This document shows positions 6,439 to 12,041 of a stretch of 12,174 nt of DNA, in pieces. Position numbers and translations under genes: made by a program. Positions within the stretch are counted from its first letter, which is position 1. The number at the start of each line of letters is the position of its first letter. The notes under the pieces were generated by a model. That model was not told the DNA's origin. It saw nothing but the letters and a program-made list of their open reading frames with translations, and did no database searches. This DNA comes from Candidatus Mcinerneyibacteriota bacterium (GTDB taxonomy: Bacteria; AUK180; JAQVHJ01). Where the stretch lies: positions 1 through 12,174 of the forward strand of contig DAOVMD010000046.1 of NCBI GenBank assembly GCA_030630935.1, given 5' to 3'.

Positions 6439-6467
6439 ATTATAACATTTTTTTATGTTATATGCAA
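6439..6467 (-). promoter_or_regulatory. Extended -10 promoter of the gmhB operon with palindrome
   Basis: On the minus strand, TTGCAT (6467-6462) and TATAAT (6444-6439) are separated by 17 bases, and a TG dinucleotide precedes the -10 (TGTTATAAT). The expected transcript start is near 6432, giving a leader of about 19 bases. A perfect inverted repeat, TATAACAT-T6-ATGTTATA (6441-6462), covers the spacer and most of the -10. It could be an operator, or simply a consequence of the promoter words. Confidence 0.75.
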
Positions 6468-6558
6468 GAAATTTCGCTTCGCTTCACATTTATAATTTAA
6501 AATTGATAGTTATTAATTGATAAACCGATTTGCATTATATATTATGCTGCACGAGTAG

Positions 6559-6577
6559 GGGTTAAGGACCTTAACCC
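6559..6577. repeat. Palindrome GGGTTAAGG-A-CCTTAACCC
   Basis: It has 9-base arms with a single central base, followed within eight bases by TTTTT. It resembles a terminator on the plus strand, but no plus-strand gene lies upstream, so I leave it as an unexplained hairpin. Confidence 0.6.
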
Positions 6578-6634
6578 TGATCGATTTTTATAATCCTCCC
6601 AATTGAATTTAAAAAGGAACGATGAGACTTCACC

Positions 6635-6690
6635 CCCTTATAAGTCTCGTAAAAGTCTCTGTTAATTTTTTATTTCTTCTTTTTGTTTTT
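6635..6690 (-). repeat. Dispersed repeat module I, partial inverted copy B
   Basis: On the minus strand this reads AACAAAAAGAAG...TTAACAGAGACT...GAGACTTATAA, matching the first half of module I at 151-239 and 9476-9565 together with its A-rich lead-in. The second half of the module is absent. Confidence 0.6.
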
Positions 6691-6744
6691 AGGTTTTATT
6701 TTATTTTTCTTTCGTAATGAGTGATTAATGGGACACCCTATTTT

Positions 6745-6763
6745 CAAGAAACGCTGTTTCTTG
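6745..6763. repeat. Hairpin CAAGAAAC-GCT-GTTTCTTG
   Basis: This perfect 8-base stem with a 3-base loop directly abuts module II copy B. At the homologous place beside copy C stands a different hairpin that also ends in CTTG (9617-9664). Confidence 0.75.
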
Positions 6764-6811
6764 AGCAGAGAGCAGATATCAGAGAACCGAAAGCAGTTGT
6801 TTTATAGATAG
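6763..6811 (-). repeat. Dispersed repeat module II, inverted copy B
   Basis: The 45 bases 6760-6804 match 9576-9620 in inverted orientation at 43 positions. The block contains the AGAGAACCGA and AGATATC words. The far end (TTTTATAGATAG) matches copy A at 573-590. Confidence 0.85.
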
Positions 6812-6843
6812 CAGTAGGGGCTTCCGGCCGGAAGCCCTTACTG
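6812..6843. repeat. 32-base palindrome centred on CCGGCCGG
   Basis: It consists of 16-base arms with no loop. All positions pair, with one G-T wobble. It is markedly G+C-rich compared with its surroundings. It adjoins module II copy B on the side opposite the hairpin at 6745-6763. Confidence 0.85.
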
Positions 6844-6887
6844 ATACATTCTAATAAACAACAGTCGCTCTAAACTTCGGAGTGAGC

Positions 6888-6935
6888 GGGATCTCCTTCA
6901 TCTGGTCGTCGACCTGCTAAAGAAATATTTTTTTA
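6888..6935 (-). repeat. Dispersed repeat module III, inverted copy B
   Basis: On the minus strand it contains ATATTTCTTTAGCAGGTCG and ends GATCCCG, matching 9361-9406. Twenty-three consecutive bases are identical between the two copies. A GGTCG/CGACC hairpin is present in this copy. Confidence 0.75.
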
Positions 6936-7073
6936 TTTTTTTTTATTTTTGTAAATACTATTGATGTTTTCTATTCTCGTTAAGGTTAAAAAAGATTGAC
7001 CGAATATTAATATTTCTATTTATTAATTAATGTTAACATTTTGATATTGTAACATTATGCTGATGAAGATTAT

Positions 7074-7102
7074 TTGACAAATGATGTTTGATATGTTAAA
7101 AT
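7074..7102 (+). promoter_or_regulatory. Sigma-70 promoter of gltX
   Basis: TTGACA (7074-7079) and TAAAAT (7097-7102) are separated by 17 bases. Transcription should begin near 7109. That is downstream of the in-frame ATG at 7103, so the ATG at 7130 must be the start codon. Confidence 0.8.
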
Positions 7103-7129
7103 ATGCAAAACATAAAACTTGGAGACGAA

Positions 7130-8584
7130 ATGGAAGTACGAGTTAGATTTGCCCCGAGTCCAACGGGTCATCTTCATATAGGCGGAGCAAGAACTGCGTT
7201 ATTTAATTTCTTATATGCCCGTCAGCACAATGGAAAATTTATTTTAAGGATTGAAGACACTGATATCGAACGGTCGACAGAGGATTCACTTAAGCAATTA
7301 ATTTCTTCATTAACCTGGTTGGGTTTAACCTGGGATGAAGGCCCTGAAATAGGAGGGGAGTTTGGACCATATCTTCAATCGGACCGGCTTGAGTTATATA
7401 ATTTATATTCAGACAAGCTATTAAAAGAAGGTAAGGCATACAGATGTTTTTGTACTGCTGAGGAGTTAGCTTTAGAACGTGATAAGAATTTGAAGGCGAA
7501 GCAGACTCCAAAATATTCCGGAAAGTGTTCAAACTTATCAGAATTTGAGATTAAGAAGAAACTAGATGAGAAAATTCCATTTACGATTCGCTTTAAAGTT
7601 GAGAAAGATATTAATATTGAATTTAAGGATCATGTTCATAAGAAGGTTTCAATTAATACTGCCATGATCGGGGATTTTGTAATTGTCAGATCAAATGGTC
7701 TGGCAACCTATAATTTTGCTGTTGTTATAGATGATGCACTAATGAAGATAACGCATGTGTTTCGCGGCGATGACCATATTTCAAATACTCCAAAACAAAT
7801 TTTAATTTTCAAAGCCATGGGATTTTCTATTCCGGAATTTGGTCACCTCTCAATGATTCTTGGTAAGGATGGTTCGAGGTTGAGTAAACGTCACGGGGCA
7901 ACTTCAGTTGAGGAGTTTAAGGAAATCGGGTACCTACCGGATGCTATGGTGAATTATCTGGCATTATTAGGTTGGTATCCAAAGGAAGGTAAGGACGGGA
8001 AGGTGGAAGAGATTTTAGACCAGGGAGAATTAATTGAACAGTTTGATATAGACTCTGTTTCTAAGCATCCTGCTCGATTTAATTTAAAAAAGCTTGATTG
8101 GGTAAATACTCAATACATTAAAAAACTCTCAGATAAGAAACTTATTCAGTTTGCAAAACCATTTTTGGAGAAGGAAGGTTTATGGAATGCCGACGATCTA
8201 GAAGGGATGAAAAAAATAATTGGAATTATAAAATTTTATATCTCAAAGATATCCGATTTTCCCGAATATGCAAAACTGTTTTTTAAGGAATTTAAAATGG
8301 ACGAAAAGTTGTATTCAACCATATTCAATTCAGAAACAAAAATTCTTGCCGAGTCTTTATTGGAAGGATTTTCGAATCTCGAAGATTATTCTCCTGAATC
8401 AATTTTTCCTGTACTTAAAGAGGTAACTAAAAAGACTAAGATTAAGGGAAGGGATTTTTATATGCCGTTGAGATTAATTCTGACAGGTCAGGAGCATGGT
8501 CCGGATATTAATAATATCATTTCGGTATTTGGGAAGGATAGGATGATTAAGCTGTTAAATAATTTTATTGAATTTAAAAAATAA
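7130..8584 (+). CDS. gltX: Glutamate--tRNA ligase
   Basis: This class I aminoacyl-tRNA synthetase charges tRNA-Glu with glutamate in the cytoplasm. From the chosen start the protein has 484 residues, the usual bacterial length. The N-terminal Rossmann fold opens with RFAPSPTGHLHIGGA (HIGH-type motif, residues 16-19). A zinc insert follows with C106-x-C108, Y129 and C133. The KMSKS-type motif is LSKRHG (251-256), and a helical anticodon-binding domain fills the C-terminal third. The start at 7130 is preferred over 7103 because GGAG lies five bases before it, the protein family begins here, and 7103 overlaps the promoter. Whether it also charges tRNA-Gln (non-discriminating) cannot be decided here. 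rlmB follows after 32 bases, probably on the same transcript. Confidence 0.97.
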   Translation: MEVRVRFAPSPTGHLHIGGARTALFNFLYARQHNGKFILRIEDTDIERSTEDSLKQLISSLTWLGLTWDEGPEIGGEFGPYLQSDRLELYNLYSDKLLKEGKAYRCFCTAEELALERDKNLKAKQTPKYSGKCSNLSEFEIKKKLDEKIPFTIRFKVEKDINIEFKDHVHKKVSINTAMIGDFVIVRSNGLATYNFAVVIDDALMKITHVFRGDDHISNTPKQILIFKAMGFSIPEFGHLSMILGKDGSRLSKRHGATSVEEFKEIGYLPDAMVNYLALLGWYPKEGKDGKVEEILDQGELIEQFDIDSVSKHPARFNLKKLDWVNTQYIKKLSDKKLIQFAKPFLEKEGLWNADDLEGMKKIIGIIKFYISKISDFPEYAKLFFKEFKMDEKLYSTIFNSETKILAESLLEGFSNLEDYSPESIFPVLKEVTKKTKIKGRDFYMPLRLILTGQEHGPDINNIISVFGKDRMIKLLNNFIEFKK

Positions 8585-8616
8585 AGAAGATTCTACTCAA
8601 TCTTAAGGGATTAATT

Positions 8617-9354
8617 ATGGAGAAAGTATTTGGACGACATCCGGTTCTGGAAATATTAAAGGCTCATAATAGGAAGATTCATAAGATTTTTCTTAATGCC
8701 GGAAGTCAGGGCAGAGTGATTGAAGAGATTCGGGCTCTTGCTGAAAGTTATAAAATTCCAATTTATAAAAAGGATAAAAAAACTCTTAATAATTTATCAG
8801 GTTATAAAAACCACCAGGGTGTGATAGCTTTTACTGAGGCACAAAAATATTTTGACCTGGATGATTTATTTCATGTTGCAGAGATAAATAGAGAACCACC
8901 TTTCTTTTTGATTCTAGACAGAGTAAAAGATCCTCACAATTTAGGTGCAGTAATTAGAAGTGCCGAGAGTGCCGGAGTTCATGGTATTATCATTCCAAAA
9001 TACCATACCGTGGACGTGAATGAGACGGTTGCAAAATCTGCGGCTGGAGCTCTTGAATATATTAAGATCGTTAGAGTTACAAATATTGCGAAGACAATTG
9101 ACCAGTTAAAATCGAAGAATGTTTGGGTTTTTGGAGTTGAACAGGAGAAAGGTAAGGATATTTTTGCAGCTGAACCATTTAAAGAATCAATTGCATTACT
9201 TCTTGGTGAAGAAGGATCCGGTATCCGACGATTACCTAAAGAGAAATGTGACGGGTTCTTTAAAATTCCAATGTTTGGTTATATTAATTCACTCAACCTA
9301 TCCGTAGCTGCAGCAATTCTGATGTATCAGGTGCGGAGATTCAGGGATTATTAA
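8617..9354 (+). CDS. rlmB: 23S rRNA 2'-O-ribose methyltransferase, SpoU/TrmH family
   Basis: The 245-residue SPOUT methyltransferase is most like RlmB, which methylates the ribose of G2251 in the 23S rRNA peptidyl-transferase P loop using S-adenosylmethionine. A small N-terminal substrate-binding domain (about 3-75, starting VFGRHPVLEIL) precedes the trefoil-knot catalytic domain. The three family motifs are intact: D101-RVKDPHNLGAVIRSAESAG (N108, R114), L196-GEEGSGIR, and I217-PMFGYINSLNLSVAAAI. AAGGGA lies six bases before the ATG. Placement directly after gltX fits a translation-related transcript. A related TrmH-type tRNA methyltransferase is the alternative, but the N-terminal domain and length favour RlmB. 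No clear terminator follows; the gene ends at a repeat module. Confidence 0.92.
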   Translation: MEKVFGRHPVLEILKAHNRKIHKIFLNAGSQGRVIEEIRALAESYKIPIYKKDKKTLNNLSGYKNHQGVIAFTEAQKYFDLDDLFHVAEINREPPFFLILDRVKDPHNLGAVIRSAESAGVHGIIIPKYHTVDVNETVAKSAAGALEYIKIVRVTNIAKTIDQLKSKNVWVFGVEQEKGKDIFAAEPFKESIALLLGEEGSGIRRLPKEKCDGFFKIPMFGYINSLNLSVAAAILMYQVRRFRDY

Positions 9355-9360
9355 AAAAAC

Positions 9361-9406
9361 AAAAATATTTCTTTAGCAGGTCGCTGACCGAAGGGAAGTG
9401 ATCCCG
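9361..9406 (+). repeat. Dispersed repeat module III, copy C
   Basis: It matches inverted 6888-6935. This copy contains a GGTC-GCT-GACC mini-hairpin where copy B has GGTCGTCGACC. Confidence 0.75.
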
Positions 9407-9422
9407 ACACGAAGTGCATCGG

Positions 9423-9452
9423 GAGAACTTAAGAGAACTGACGAGAACTAAA
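9423..9452 (+). repeat. Three tandem 10-base units, GAGAACTNAN
   Basis: The units are GAGAACTTAA, GAGAACTGAC and GAGAACTAAA. The same unit occurs at 257-286 in a different order, which suggests recombination or slippage within the array. Confidence 0.7.
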
Positions 9453-9475
9453 ACAAAAAAAAAGAACAAAAATTT

Positions 9476-9565
9476 TAACATGGACTTTAAAGAGACTTAT
9501 AATTGGCGGACTAATTTTGTTTCTAATTGTTTAGAGCTAATATTGCTTAAAGGTTCGAATGAATG
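9476..9565 (+). repeat. Dispersed repeat module I, copy C
   Basis: It is collinear with 151-239 over the whole block, with scattered substitutions and small indels. It is preceded by the A-rich lead-in AAAAGAACAAAAATTT. Confidence 0.7.
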
Positions 9566-9574
9566 CTTTAATCT

Positions 9575-9617
9575 GTAAAACAACTGCTCTCGGTTCTCTG
9601 ATATCTGCTCTCTGTTC
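9575..9617 (+). repeat. Dispersed repeat module II, copy C
   Basis: This is a near-identical inverted counterpart of 6763-6811. It runs from GTAAAACAACTG to CTGCTCTCTGTTC and is immediately followed by a hairpin. Confidence 0.85.
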
Positions 9618-9664
9618 AAGCAACACGAAGTCGTATACCCTACGTGGTATATGAGAGTTGCTTG
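9617..9664. repeat. Nested hairpin CAAGCAAC...GTTGCTTG
   Basis: The outer arms are 9617-9624 and 9657-9664 (8 bases, perfect). The inner arms are TATACC (9634-9639) and GGTATA (9646-9651). The inner part contains, inverted, the same 14 bases TACCACGTAGGGTA found at about 1842-1855 next to the 1866-2108 element. Confidence 0.75.
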
Positions 9665-9671
9665 AGAATGT

Positions 9672-9706
9672 GATTGCCACGCCCTCTTCAAGGACTCGCA
9701 ATGACA
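9672..9706 (-). repeat. REP-like unit, third copy
   Basis: On the minus strand it reads TGTCATTGCGAG...GGCAATC, the same frame words as the arms of the 1866-2108 element. The middle, 9681-9695, differs. It lies beside the TACCACGTAGGGTA-bearing hairpin, as at the other locus. Confidence 0.65.
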
Positions 9707-9735
9707 CTCAATCATTGAATAAACTGAAAACGAAA

Positions 9736-9769
9736 AGAAAAGGGCTCCATAAAAATGAAGCCCTTTTCT
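9736..9769 (-). terminator. Rho-independent terminator of the sigma-factor operon
   Basis: The 11-base perfect stem AGAAAAGGGCT/AGCCCTTTTCT (9736-9746, 9759-9769) has a 12-base loop. Read leftward the stem is followed by TTTCGTTTTC. It starts 25 bases past the stop of the last gene of the leftward operon. The A-run on the other side may let it work for the rightward direction as well. Confidence 0.82.
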
Positions 9770-9794
9770 AAAGTGGGGGTAGGGATGAATTTTA

Positions 9795-10832
9795 TTAGTT
9801 ACCTTCTGGTTCCGGAGTGGGTTCTTGACCTTTACCATGACGCTCTTTGTTTCTGTGCTTATTTTTCATTCTCTGCTTCATCTTTTTCTTCATTGCCCCT
9901 TTATCTCTTTTATGTCTTTTAACATAATGAAGCTTGAACATTCTCTGCTGGTCTTTATTGAGAATCTTTAAATTATCCATGAAATTATCGAAACGGCTTA
10001 ACTCAATTTTTGTGTGAAGGTATGATATCTCTTTAAATTTGGCTTTAACTTTTTTCTCAGAGATTTTATCTTCCTGAATAATCTTAGAAAGCTCTTCACG
10101 CTTTATTTTAATTTGATTATGAATTTTCTTAACGTCTTCCTTATGAGCTTCCCGGGATTTCTCAAGTTTATCTGCTTGCTCTTGAGTTAATCCCATATGT
10201 TCCATATACCTTTTTTTCATCTTGGTTTTGTACTTTTCCTTTTTATCCTTATTCGCGTCTCTTTTTTTCTTCATTTTCTTCTTGAATTTCTCGCGCTTTC
10301 CCTTTCTTTTTCCAGAGTATCTTCCGGTAAAGATCTCTTTGAATTTTTCTTTCTGATCTTTATCTAAGACTTCCATTGTTTTTAGGAAGTTATCAAATGT
10401 CATTTCTTTAATTTTAGTATGGAACTGGGTTCCCTCCTTGATCTTTGATTTTACCTTACTGGTTGAAATCTTATCTGCAAGGATTAATTTGGCAATTTCA
10501 ATATCCTTAAGCTTGATATCCAGCTGGATCTTTTCCATTTCATATCCGAGGTCATCTTTTAAAGCCTTGATTTCATCCAACTGTTTATCTGTTAGATTAA
10601 GTTCTTCCTTGAATCTTTCCCTTGGTCCACGTTTTTCCCCGTCACCGTGGTGACCTTCTCTGTTTGGTCCGGGACCATGATGAGGACCGTACCCCTCGCC
10701 GTTTCCGGGACCATCACCTGTGCAATGTTCCGTGAGCCCTTCTCCATGACCAACGCCAGGGCCAAAAGAAAATGCCGGAGTTAAAAGTACCGCTACAAAT
10801 AGAATGACCAAAATGAGTGAATGTTTTTTCAT
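9795..10832 (-). CDS. Exported protein with two tandem Spy/CpxP-like (LTxxQ) domains
   Basis: The 345-residue protein has a signal peptide (about 1-22), a Gly/His-rich segment (about 24-66 with HGEG, EHC, HHG, HHGDGE), then two copies of an all-helical domain (about 74-169 and 209-303). Each copy opens with an LTxxQ motif (LTDKQ 80-84, LTQEQ 215-219) and carries a second related motif (LDKDQ 156-160, LNKDQ 291-295), as in the Spy/CpxP/ZraP/CnrX group of periplasmic chaperones and metal sensors. A very Lys-rich linker (170-208) and a basic C-terminal tail surround copy two. AGGAGG lies five bases before the ATG. As the last gene of an ECF-sigma operon it is probably an envelope-stress effector or sensor. 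Metal binding by the His cluster is inferred. Family members usually have a single domain. Confidence 0.8.
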   Translation of the reverse strand: MKKHSLILVILFVAVLLTPAFSFGPGVGHGEGLTEHCTGDGPGNGEGYGPHHGPGPNREGHHGDGEKRGPRERFKEELNLTDKQLDEIKALKDDLGYEMEKIQLDIKLKDIEIAKLILADKISTSKVKSKIKEGTQFHTKIKEMTFDNFLKTMEVLDKDQKEKFKEIFTGRYSGKRKGKREKFKKKMKKKRDANKDKKEKYKTKMKKRYMEHMGLTQEQADKLEKSREAHKEDVKKIHNQIKIKREELSKIIQEDKISEKKVKAKFKEISYLHTKIELSRFDNFMDNLKILNKDQQRMFKLHYVKRHKRDKGAMKKKMKQRMKNKHRNKERHGKGQEPTPEPEGN

Positions 10833-10844
10833 ATGTTCCTCCTT

Positions 10845-11318
10845 CTACTCATTTTTAAAAGTTAATGTGTCAAAATAAGCTGCAGCAAAAGAGTCATCTG
10901 TATCTACTGAATAAACATCATATTCACCATTATCATAAAGTGCATATCCTTCCTGATAGATTTCCTGAAGTTCTTCAGCTGGTGTTGATGACCTTTTAAA
11001 TAGATTAACTGTTAATGTTAAAAACAATATTAATATTATTACAAGTACTAATGACGGAATCTTGATGGGGGTTAATAGGAAGGATAAAACATTCTTCTTT
11101 TTCTTTGCCCTTTTTAATCTCGAAAATAACCTGGCTTCCATAAATGGAGAAGGTTCCGGAATTGAACCGGGATTGGGAGAAGAAAAATCTTTTAATACTC
11201 TTAAAAGCCTCTCCTTTTTTTGAGATATTAACTCCTCTTCTAATTCCTTAGACTTTTCAGGATTCAATTCCCCTTCAAGATATTTTACGATTTCTTCCTC
11301 AAAATTTTTATTGTTCAT
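10845..11318 (-). CDS. Putative single-pass anti-sigma factor
   Basis: The 157-residue protein has an acidic, helical N-terminal region (about 5-45, EEEIVKYLEGELNPEKSKELEEEL) like the sigma-binding end of many anti-sigma factors. A Pro-rich linker, a Lys-rich patch (68-75), one TM segment (about 87-107) and a short acidic outer domain (about 110-157) rich in Tyr and Asp follow. The zinc motif HxxxCxxC of ZAS anti-sigmas is absent; there is no cysteine at all. The assignment rests mainly on its place directly after the ECF sigma gene (15-base gap) and its topology with a cytoplasmic N-terminus. AGGAG lies upstream of the ATG. The outer domain could sense the Spy-like partner or be the site of regulated proteolysis; both are inference. 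Confidence 0.72.
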   Translation of the reverse strand: MNNKNFEEEIVKYLEGELNPEKSKELEEELISQKKERLLRVLKDFSSPNPGSIPEPSPFMEARLFSRLKRAKKKKNVLSFLLTPIKIPSLVLVIILILFLTLTVNLFKRSSTPAEELQEIYQEGYALYDNGEYDVYSVDTDDSFAAAYFDTLTFKNE

Positions 11319-11333
11319 TCTTCTCTCCTGAGA

Positions 11334-11858
11334 TTATTGTAATTTATTAAAAAGTCTAACAAGCTTTTTTCTTGCCCTCTTTAAAGAACTCTTTATCGAA
11401 TCAAGGGATTTCCCTTTTATATCCGCAATATCTTCATTCGAATACTTTTCAAGATACTTCAGAATAATAAGATCCCTATACTTATCAGGTAATTTCTCCA
11501 GTAATTCGTGAATCAACTCTTTTTCCGTATCCCTGCCTTTTTCAGAACCGGTTGCGATATCTTCATTTAACTGTACAGTATATTTGTACTTTCGAAAAAA
11601 ATCAACCACAAGGTTGTGAGCTATCCTAAAAAGATATGCGCGGATATTCTTTGATAAGTCTACCTTATCTATATTATGGTGGAACTTTACAAAGGTCTCT
11701 ATCGCGATATCCTCAGAATCTACCTTGTTCCCTATATACCGGTAGATATACCTGTAAATCATGTCTCTGTTTGTTTCAAAGAACTTACTAAAGGCATCTT
11801 CGTCCCCTGCCTTTATCTGCCTAATCTGCTCTGAAAGAACCATATTATTACCTTCCAT
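11334..11858 (-). CDS. ECF-type RNA polymerase sigma factor
   Basis: From the preferred ATG the protein has 174 residues with the two-domain ECF layout. Sigma2 includes the DIAIETFVKFHHNI and NIRAYLFRIAHNLVVDFFRK stretch. Sigma4 covers the last third (LLEKLPDKYRDLIILKYLEKYSNEDIADI..., ending in the recognition helix SIKSSLKRARKKL). It would direct RNA polymerase to a small set of promoters when released from the anti-sigma factor encoded next. The longest frame begins with GTG at 11873, but that lies at the expected transcription start. The ATG at 11858 has AGGCGG upstream, and the ATG at 11843 (169 residues, MVLSEQI) has GAAGG upstream and also fits the family; I cannot exclude it. It is the first gene of a three-gene operon. 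Confidence 0.93.
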   Translation of the reverse strand: MEGNNMVLSEQIRQIKAGDEDAFSKFFETNRDMIYRYIYRYIGNKVDSEDIAIETFVKFHHNIDKVDLSKNIRAYLFRIAHNLVVDFFRKYKYTVQLNEDIATGSEKGRDTEKELIHELLEKLPDKYRDLIILKYLEKYSNEDIADIKGKSLDSIKSSLKRARKKLVRLFNKLQ

Positions 11859-11878
11859 TTTTCCGCCTTTCACTAAAT

Positions 11879-11908
11879 ATTACAGTTTTTTTTATTAAAA
11901 AGTGTCAT
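11879..11908 (-). promoter_or_regulatory. Likely promoter of the sigma-factor operon
   Basis: On the minus strand, ATGACA (11908-11903) and TGTAAT (11884-11879) are 18 bases apart, each one base off the housekeeping consensus. The expected start near 11872 supports one of the two downstream ATG codons. An ECF-type GGAAC -35 was not seen, so self-activation is not evident from the sequence. Confidence 0.55.
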
Positions 11909-11924
11909 TTTTTTATTTTCCCCC

Positions 11925-11953
11925 TTGACAAATCCTGAAAAATATGCTATAAT
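11925..11953 (+). promoter_or_regulatory. Perfect extended -10 promoter of the DUF2089-like gene
   Basis: TTGACA (11925-11930) and TATAAT (11948-11953) are separated by 17 bases, with TGC directly before the -10. It faces away from the sigma-operon promoter, with 16 bases between the two -35 boxes. The predicted start near 11960 gives a leader of about 80 bases. Confidence 0.88.
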
Positions 11954-11961
11954 TAAAGTGA

Positions 11962-11980
11962 AGGTTAAGATATTTAACCT
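11962..11980 (+). promoter_or_regulatory. Inverted repeat AGGTTAA-GATAT-TTAACCT at the transcript start
   Basis: It is a perfect 7-base-arm inverted repeat beginning a few bases after the predicted transcription start. That position suits a repressor operator or a 5'-end hairpin; the sequence does not tell which. Confidence 0.6.
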
Positions 11981-12001
11981 CAATGCTCTCTAAAATCAAC
12001 A

Positions 12002-12034
12002 ATCTTAAGCCAGCCCTTAAGATAGTTAAGGAGG
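12002..12034 (+). promoter_or_regulatory. Leader with competing hairpins at the ribosome site
   Basis: Stem A pairs ATCTTAAG (12002-12009) with CTTAAGAT (12016-12023) around a CCAGCC loop. Stem B pairs CCTTAA (12015-12020) with TTAAGG (12026-12031) around a 5-base loop. The two share bases and cannot coexist. Stem B would cover the first half of the strong ribosome site AAGGAGG (12028-12034); stem A leaves it free. This is the geometry of a translational switch, but the stems are short and A+T-rich, so chance is possible. Confidence 0.45.
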
Positions 12035-12041
12035 AGTTATC

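Larger units (their letters stand above)
6468..7073. other. Divergent intergenic region with repeat modules
   Basis: No gene lies between the gmhB promoter and the gltX promoter. The region contains the words TTCGCTTCGCT (about 6473-6483), a 9-base-arm palindrome (6559-6577), inverted module I (6635-6690), a hairpin (6745-6763), inverted module II (6763-6811), a long palindrome (6812-6843), inverted module III (6888-6935) and a poly-T/A tract. The perfect 12-base palindrome AATGTTAACATT (7029-7040) lies about 35 bases before the gltX -35 and is a possible operator. Confidence 0.65.
9355..9794. other. Convergent intergenic region, repeats and a terminator
   Basis: No gene is present. In order it contains module III (9361-9406), a CCCG...CGGG hairpin next to it, three 10-base tandem units (9423-9452), module I (9476-9565), module II (9575-9617), a nested hairpin (9617-9664), a REP-like unit (9672-9706) and the terminator of the leftward operon (9736-9769). 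The open frame 9497-9838 crosses all of these and is not credible. Confidence 0.7.

Noticed and set aside
6559-6590. Palindrome plus T-run as a terminator
   Set aside because: No plus-strand gene ends upstream of it; flanking genes diverge from this region.
7103-7129. Upstream in-frame ATG as the gltX start
   Set aside because: It lies at the edge of the -10 box, before the expected transcript start, and adds residues not seen in the family; ATG 7130 has GGAG five bases upstream.
9497-9838. 113-codon minus-strand frame past the Spy-like gene
   Set aside because: It passes through the terminator, a REP-like unit and modules I and II and overlaps the real gene end in another frame.
11859-11873. 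GTG start of the sigma factor
   Set aside because: It coincides with the predicted transcription start and has no ribosome site; downstream ATGs fit better.
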